Assembly (NCBI GenBank): GCA_022451765.1
Contig: JAKUNY010000002.1
Coordinates: 1 to 26,715 of the forward strand
Source of the DNA: Candidatus Poseidoniaceae archaeon
GTDB lineage: Archaea; Thermoplasmatota; Poseidoniia; Poseidoniales; Poseidoniaceae
Direction: 5' to 3'
DNA: 26,715 bases
Shown: positions 23,158 to 26,715 of the stretch, in pieces
How the letters are laid out: every line of letters begins with the position of its first letter
How positions within the stretch are numbered: position 1 is the stretch's first letter
Notes under the pieces: generated by a model
The model's input: only the letters and a program-made list of their open reading frames with translations
Databases searched by the model: none
Told to the model about the DNA's origin: nothing
Program-made: the position numbers and the translations under genes

Positions 23158-24537
23158 ATGACAGGAAAAGAATACCGAACCATTACCGACGTCAAGGGAC
23201 CACTCGTTTTCTTGAACAAGACCGAACCAGTTGCATTTGGTGAAATCGTAACCATCCGTCTCGAAGATGGATCCATCAAAAACGGACAAGTGTTGGACAC
23301 GTCCGACGATCTTGTGATTGTCCAAGTTTTCGAAGGAACCGCGAAGATTGACCGAACAGCAGGTGTTACGTTCATGGGGGATGTTTTCAAACTCCCCGTC
23401 AGCAAGGACCTAGTTGGACGAATTCTCGATGGCGCTGGGCGTCCTCGCGATGGTGGACCAGACATCGTTGCTGAAGAGAATGCTGACATTATCGGTGCTG
23501 CAATCAACCCATTCAGCCGACAGAGTCCTCACGACTTCATTCAAACAGGAATTTCCGCAATCGACTGCTGTACGACACTCGTACGCGGCCAAAAGTTGCC
23601 AATTTTCTCAGCATCAGGTCTACCGCACAACGACATCGCCTTGCAAATTGCTCGGCAAGCAAAACTGAAGGGCAGCGATGAACAATTCATTGTTGTATTC
23701 TGTGCAATGGGTATTACTGCTGAGGAATACAATTTCTTCCGATCCGACTTGGAGCGAACCGGTGCTCTCGAGAACGCTGCACTGTTCGTCAACCTTGCTG
23801 ACGACCCTGCTGTTGAGCGAATCATTACGCCTCGACTTGCATTGACAGCTGCCGAATACCTCGCTTTTGAACACGATTACCACGTTCTGGTCATCTACAC
23901 GGACATGACCAACTATTGTGATGCACTTCGTCAAATTGGTGCAGCACGTGAAGAAGTTCCAGGACGACGTGGATATCCAGGATACATGTACACTGACCTT
24001 GCAATGCTTTACGAGCGTGCTGGAATTGTAAAGGGTAAGAAAGGGTCGATTACTCAATTCCCAATTCTTACCATGCCTGGTGACGACATTACGCACCCGA
24101 TTCCTGACCTTTCTGGATACATTACCGAAGGACAAATCGTTATTTCCCGTGAACTTCATCAACAAGGCATCTACCCACCGATCAACGTTCTTCCATCGCT
24201 CTCACGACTGATGGGTTCCTGCATCGGTGCTGACACAACCCGTGAAGACCACAAGTCTGTATCGGACCAGATGTACGCTGCATACGCACAAGGCCGTGAA
24301 CTTCGTGGTCTTGTAGCAATTGTCGGTGAAGATGCATTGAACGAACGTGACAAGCAACTGCTTGACTTCTCTGGCGTGTTTGAAGACCGTTTCTTGCGAC
24401 AATCCCGTGATGAAGATCGCTCGATTGATGAAACTCTTGACCTGTGCTGGGAATTGATGTCATCGATTGACACCAAGTATCTGGTCCGTCTCGACCAAAA
24501 GTGGATTGAGAAGTACCATCCAGAGAACAAGGCTTGA
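23158..24537 (+). CDS. atpB: A-type ATP synthase regulatory subunit B
   Basis: The 459-residue non-catalytic subunit alternates with A in the head. Family marks include [59 protein letters not shown], and LPSLSRLMG. As expected for B, there is no functional Walker A; the site reads [13 protein letters not shown]. In this region the usual ISAIDG-M/L-NTLVRG reads [13 protein letters not shown], with Cys137-Cys138, and FSGSG is FSASG. The ATG at 23158 is preceded by CGTGATAT, nearly the same context as the subunit I start. Confidence 0.96.
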   Translation: MTGKEYRTITDVKGPLVFLNKTEPVAFGEIVTIRLEDGSIKNGQVLDTSDDLVIVQVFEGTAKIDRTAGVTFMGDVFKLPVSKDLVGRILDGAGRPRDGGPDIVAEENADIIGAAINPFSRQSPHDFIQTGISAIDCCTTLVRGQKLPIFSASGLPHNDIALQIARQAKLKGSDEQFIVVFCAMGITAEEYNFFRSDLERTGALENAALFVNLADDPAVERIITPRLALTAAEYLAFEHDYHVLVIYTDMTNYCDALRQIGAAREEVPGRRGYPGYMYTDLAMLYERAGIVKGKKGSITQFPILTMPGDDITHPIPDLSGYITEGQIVISRELHQQGIYPPINVLPSLSRLMGSCIGADTTREDHKSVSDQMYAAYAQGRELRGLVAIVGEDALNERDKQLLDFSGVFEDRFLRQSRDEDRSIDETLDLCWELMSSIDTKYLVRLDQKWIEKYHPENKA

Positions 24538-24553
24538 ATTTTGAGGTGAAACC

Positions 24554-25171
24554 ATGGCGCTTGACATTAAACCAACCCGTAGCGAGTTGATCAAACTCAA
24601 GGGTCGCATCAAGCAAACCAAAAACGGTTACAAACTCCTCAAAATGAAGCGCGACGGTCTCTTTCATGAGTTCCGCCAGCTCCTTGCTGAGATGATTGAA
24701 GCAAAGCGCGAGATTACCGAAGCATTTCGCCTAGCAAAACAAAGAATCGACCTTGCGAATGCCATCGAAGGAGGTTTAGCTGTGCGAGCAGCTGCAATTG
24801 CAAACAGTGCGCATCCAGAGGTTGAAGTCGAACGACGCAACATTATGGGCGTTGTTGTTCCCAGCGTAAGCGGTACCAATCTCAAGTCAACCTTCGCCGA
24901 ACGTGGAGTCGGATTTATCGGTTCATCACCGTACATCGACGAAGCGAGCGACAGTTTTAGTGAATTGATCGAGAAAATGGTAAAAGCCGCTGAGATGGAA
25001 GCCACTCTTAAGCGCCTTCTTGAGGAAATCGAAGCAACGAAACGTCGTGTAAATGCACTCGAATTCAAAGTCATTCCTGAATTGGAGGAAGCAAAGGTCT
25101 TCATTCAACTAAGGCTTGAAGAAATGGAACGTGAGGAGACTTTCCGTCTTAAGCGATTCAAGAACAAGTGA
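24554..25171 (+). CDS. atpD: A-type ATP synthase subunit D (central rotor shaft)
   Basis: The 205-residue protein forms the coiled-coil shaft that rotates in the A3B3 head. The N-terminus IKPTRSELIKLKGRIKQTKNGYKLLKMKRDGL is the clear subunit D signature, and the C-terminal helix EEIEATKRRVNALEFKVIPE pairs with it. Length is typical (about 200-215). GAGGTGA precedes the ATG at 24554. It is the last gene of the operon; there is no subunit G gene after it, unlike in Methanosarcina. Confidence 0.95.
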   Translation: MALDIKPTRSELIKLKGRIKQTKNGYKLLKMKRDGLFHEFRQLLAEMIEAKREITEAFRLAKQRIDLANAIEGGLAVRAAAIANSAHPEVEVERRNIMGVVVPSVSGTNLKSTFAERGVGFIGSSPYIDEASDSFSELIEKMVKAAEMEATLKRLLEEIEATKRRVNALEFKVIPELEEAKVFIQLRLEEMEREETFRLKRFKNK

Positions 25172-25249
25172 GCCTATTCATCGCTCTGAAAAAAGGGCAT
25201 GATTGATGTGGGAGTGGTGCGCAGTTCTCTCTAAGGGGGCCCAAGTTTC

Positions 25250-26715
25250 ATGACCAATGTGGATGAAAAAGAACCCTCTCCACTCGCAGTACACAAGAAC
25301 GCTTGGAGTCAAAAAGACCTACTTGAGGGCATAATCCAGCGTTACATTCCCACACGCTCCCATGTCGGAGGCTTGTGGCCGACGTGGGAAATAGAAGCAG
25401 ACCAAGCGGATGAAAAGTTACCCGAACTGAATTCCTATCTCGAACGTCTCGGCTGGATGGCACGGCTTCAACGCGGCGATGTCGACCAACTAACGACAAT
25501 CCCTCTTCCACACCACCAATTTCCAGGCTCAAGAATTCACATTTACATGTGGACTGCGTCCCTCATTACACTGCTTCTCTCCGCTCTTCGATGGATGGAG
25601 AATGGAAGACCAAGCGGGGGCTGGTTTGTAGAATCTGAGGTTCTTGATGCATTGATTGGCTTTGCATTCCCTGTTCTTTTTACGCTCTTCCTCGCCTCGT
25701 ACATACAAACTCGAATTTCGGCCAAACTCGGCGTTCGAACTGGACACATACTACCAATTCCTGATCCATCTGTTTTGTTGTGGCTCTTTTCAGGCCTGTC
25801 TACTTCCTTCTTCATATGGCCCTTCGGTATCTTCTTTATCCCAACCTTACCGAGAATGGACGCCCGTCCATGGCCTGACCGCAAGTCTTTGGCATGGACA
25901 TCCGTATCGGTGCCAATTGTTTTGCTAGTGAGCGGTTTTGTCTTTTGGACAATTGGACTCATTCTTGCACCAGATGCCTATCTTTTGACCGGTGAACCTT
26001 ACCGTGCGAATCCACCGTTTTTGATTGAATTGATCAGCACGGCCTTCGATACCTCGTTCCAAACAACCCTTGACTGGGGCCATCCTTTCTTCTTTGCAGC
26101 AGCTTTCTTGACCCTCGTTGGATGGTTGCTGATGCTACCCATCCCTACGTTCCCTGGAGGCCGATTACTTGTTGCACGAATGGGAATACAAGAGGCACGC
26201 AGTTCAGGCACGCAAATCCTGATGTTCATGCTCCTCGTTACTGCTGCGCTCTTTATTTTCGATGCATTCAATGGGTTTACCATATGGATTCCAGTGTTGT
26301 CGGTCGCCATCCCACTTCTTCTTTTCATGGGAGGAGATTCCCGAATTCCTGTCTTGATTGATGGTGACAGGCCATTGAATGAAGAGAATCATCGTCGTTT
26401 GGGTCTTGTCCTGTTCATTGCTATCCTCTTTGCTATTCCTTCACAGTTCCCGGTCGAACCCGTTGAGCGTTGGGATGCCGAAGCCACCTACTCGCTCGAT
26501 GTCGATGCCTATGCTGAACTCGGTGATGTTTGGAACGCATCAGTGATGATCTTATTGGAAAACCCCTCGATGGAAAATCGAAATTACACTGTAGCTGGGT
26601 CTATTCTTGGCACCACCCTTTGGACAGCGGAACTATCCTGTGGCGGGGAGATTTGTGATGGTCAATTGGAGCCTGGTGATGCAACCTCAATCGAGCTTGT
26701 GTTCACGCATGAAAA
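25250..26715 (+). CDS. M50/S2P-like intramembrane protease homologue lacking catalytic motifs, partial at right edge
   Basis: From ATG 25250 the frame is open for 488 codons and leaves the window. Residues 1-95 are soluble; then about eight helices run to about residue 396; then an ectodomain-like region begins. The layout matches archaeal/plant EGY-type site-2 proteases: IFFIPTLPRMDARPWPDRKSL aligns with their G-x-I-P-x-R-A-L segment, and GHPFFFAAAFLTLVGWLLMLPIP with their final-motif helix. However, the place of HExxH reads ASYIQ (149-153) and the DGG motif reads FPGGR (301-305), without Asp. It is probably an inactive homologue that binds rather than cuts. AGGGGG upstream may be its ribosome binding site. 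Confidence 0.65.
   Translation, partial: MTNVDEKEPSPLAVHKNAWSQKDLLEGIIQRYIPTRSHVGGLWPTWEIEADQADEKLPELNSYLERLGWMARLQRGDVDQLTTIPLPHHQFPGSRIHIYMWTASLITLLLSALRWMENGRPSGGWFVESEVLDALIGFAFPVLFTLFLASYIQTRISAKLGVRTGHILPIPDPSVLLWLFSGLSTSFFIWPFGIFFIPTLPRMDARPWPDRKSLAWTSVSVPIVLLVSGFVFWTIGLILAPDAYLLTGEPYRANPPFLIELISTAFDTSFQTTLDWGHPFFFAAAFLTLVGWLLMLPIPTFPGGRLLVARMGIQEARSSGTQILMFMLLVTAALFIFDAFNGFTIWIPVLSVAIPLLLFMGGDSRIPVLIDGDRPLNEENHRRLGLVLFIAILFAIPSQFPVEPVERWDAEATYSLDVDAYAELGDVWNASVMILLENPSMENRNYTVAGSILGTTLWTAELSCGGEICDGQLEPGDATSIELVFTHE

Noticed and set aside
23620..24667. Long minus-strand frames opposite atpB and atpD
   Set aside because: They are antisense to well-conserved ATP synthase genes and have no family features.
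1..26715. CRISPR arrays, insertion sequences, prophage, rRNA
   Set aside because: I saw no regularly spaced repeats, transposase-like proteins, terminal inverted repeats, integrase or rRNA sequence on either strand.

Overview
The window looks like a chromosomal segment of a planktonic marine euryarchaeon, most likely Marine Group II (Candidatus Poseidoniales). The evidence is an archaeal gene set (PurP, RpoK, a nine-gene A-type ATP synthase operon in the order H-I-K-E-C-F-A-B-D, KaiC/RAD55-like ATPases) combined with aerobic bacterial-type genes (heme a synthase, heme o synthase, tryptophan 2,3-dioxygenase). The lineage is inferred from gene content and not from a marker phylogeny. No insertion sequence, phage gene, CRISPR array or rRNA is visible.

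Left part (1-5803). A DhnA-type class I aldolase runs off the left edge on the minus strand. Divergent to it is a membrane-anchored, highly charged coiled-coil protein with a YfaP/DUF2135-like end. It converges on purP, which is divergent to tryptophan 2,3-dioxygenase. Next come a small membrane ORF behind a TATA-like box, a polytopic minus-strand protein whose reading frame extends past any usual start codon, and an EmrE-type SMR exporter.

Middle (5842-9352). On the minus strand lie a secreted, membrane-tethered thioredoxin-like protein and rpoK. Divergent from the thioredoxin-like gene, across a 51-bp gap with one central AT-rich box, are ctaA and ctaB, which overlap by 8 bp. Together these suggest assembly of a heme-a/o respiratory oxidase. 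A tRNA-Ser(GCU) with encoded CCA converges on ctaB.

Cell-surface/KaiC region (9411-16608). A 979-residue surface protein on the minus strand is divergent to a probable operon: a type IV pilin-like protein ending in a lamin-tail domain, then three tandem KaiC/RAD55-fold proteins, then a UbiE/MenG-like methyltransferase. Only the first KaiC-like protein has an intact Walker A motif. This is the best candidate here for an undescribed system.

Right part (16686-25171). The complete A-type ATP synthase operon has good Shine-Dalgarno sequences before most internal genes. The proteolipid carries a Gln plus Glu-Ser arrangement compatible with Na+ binding, and subunit I has a His-rich insert. The final gene (25250 to the right edge) resembles an intramembrane M50/S2P protease that has lost its HExxH motif and its Asp-containing motif.
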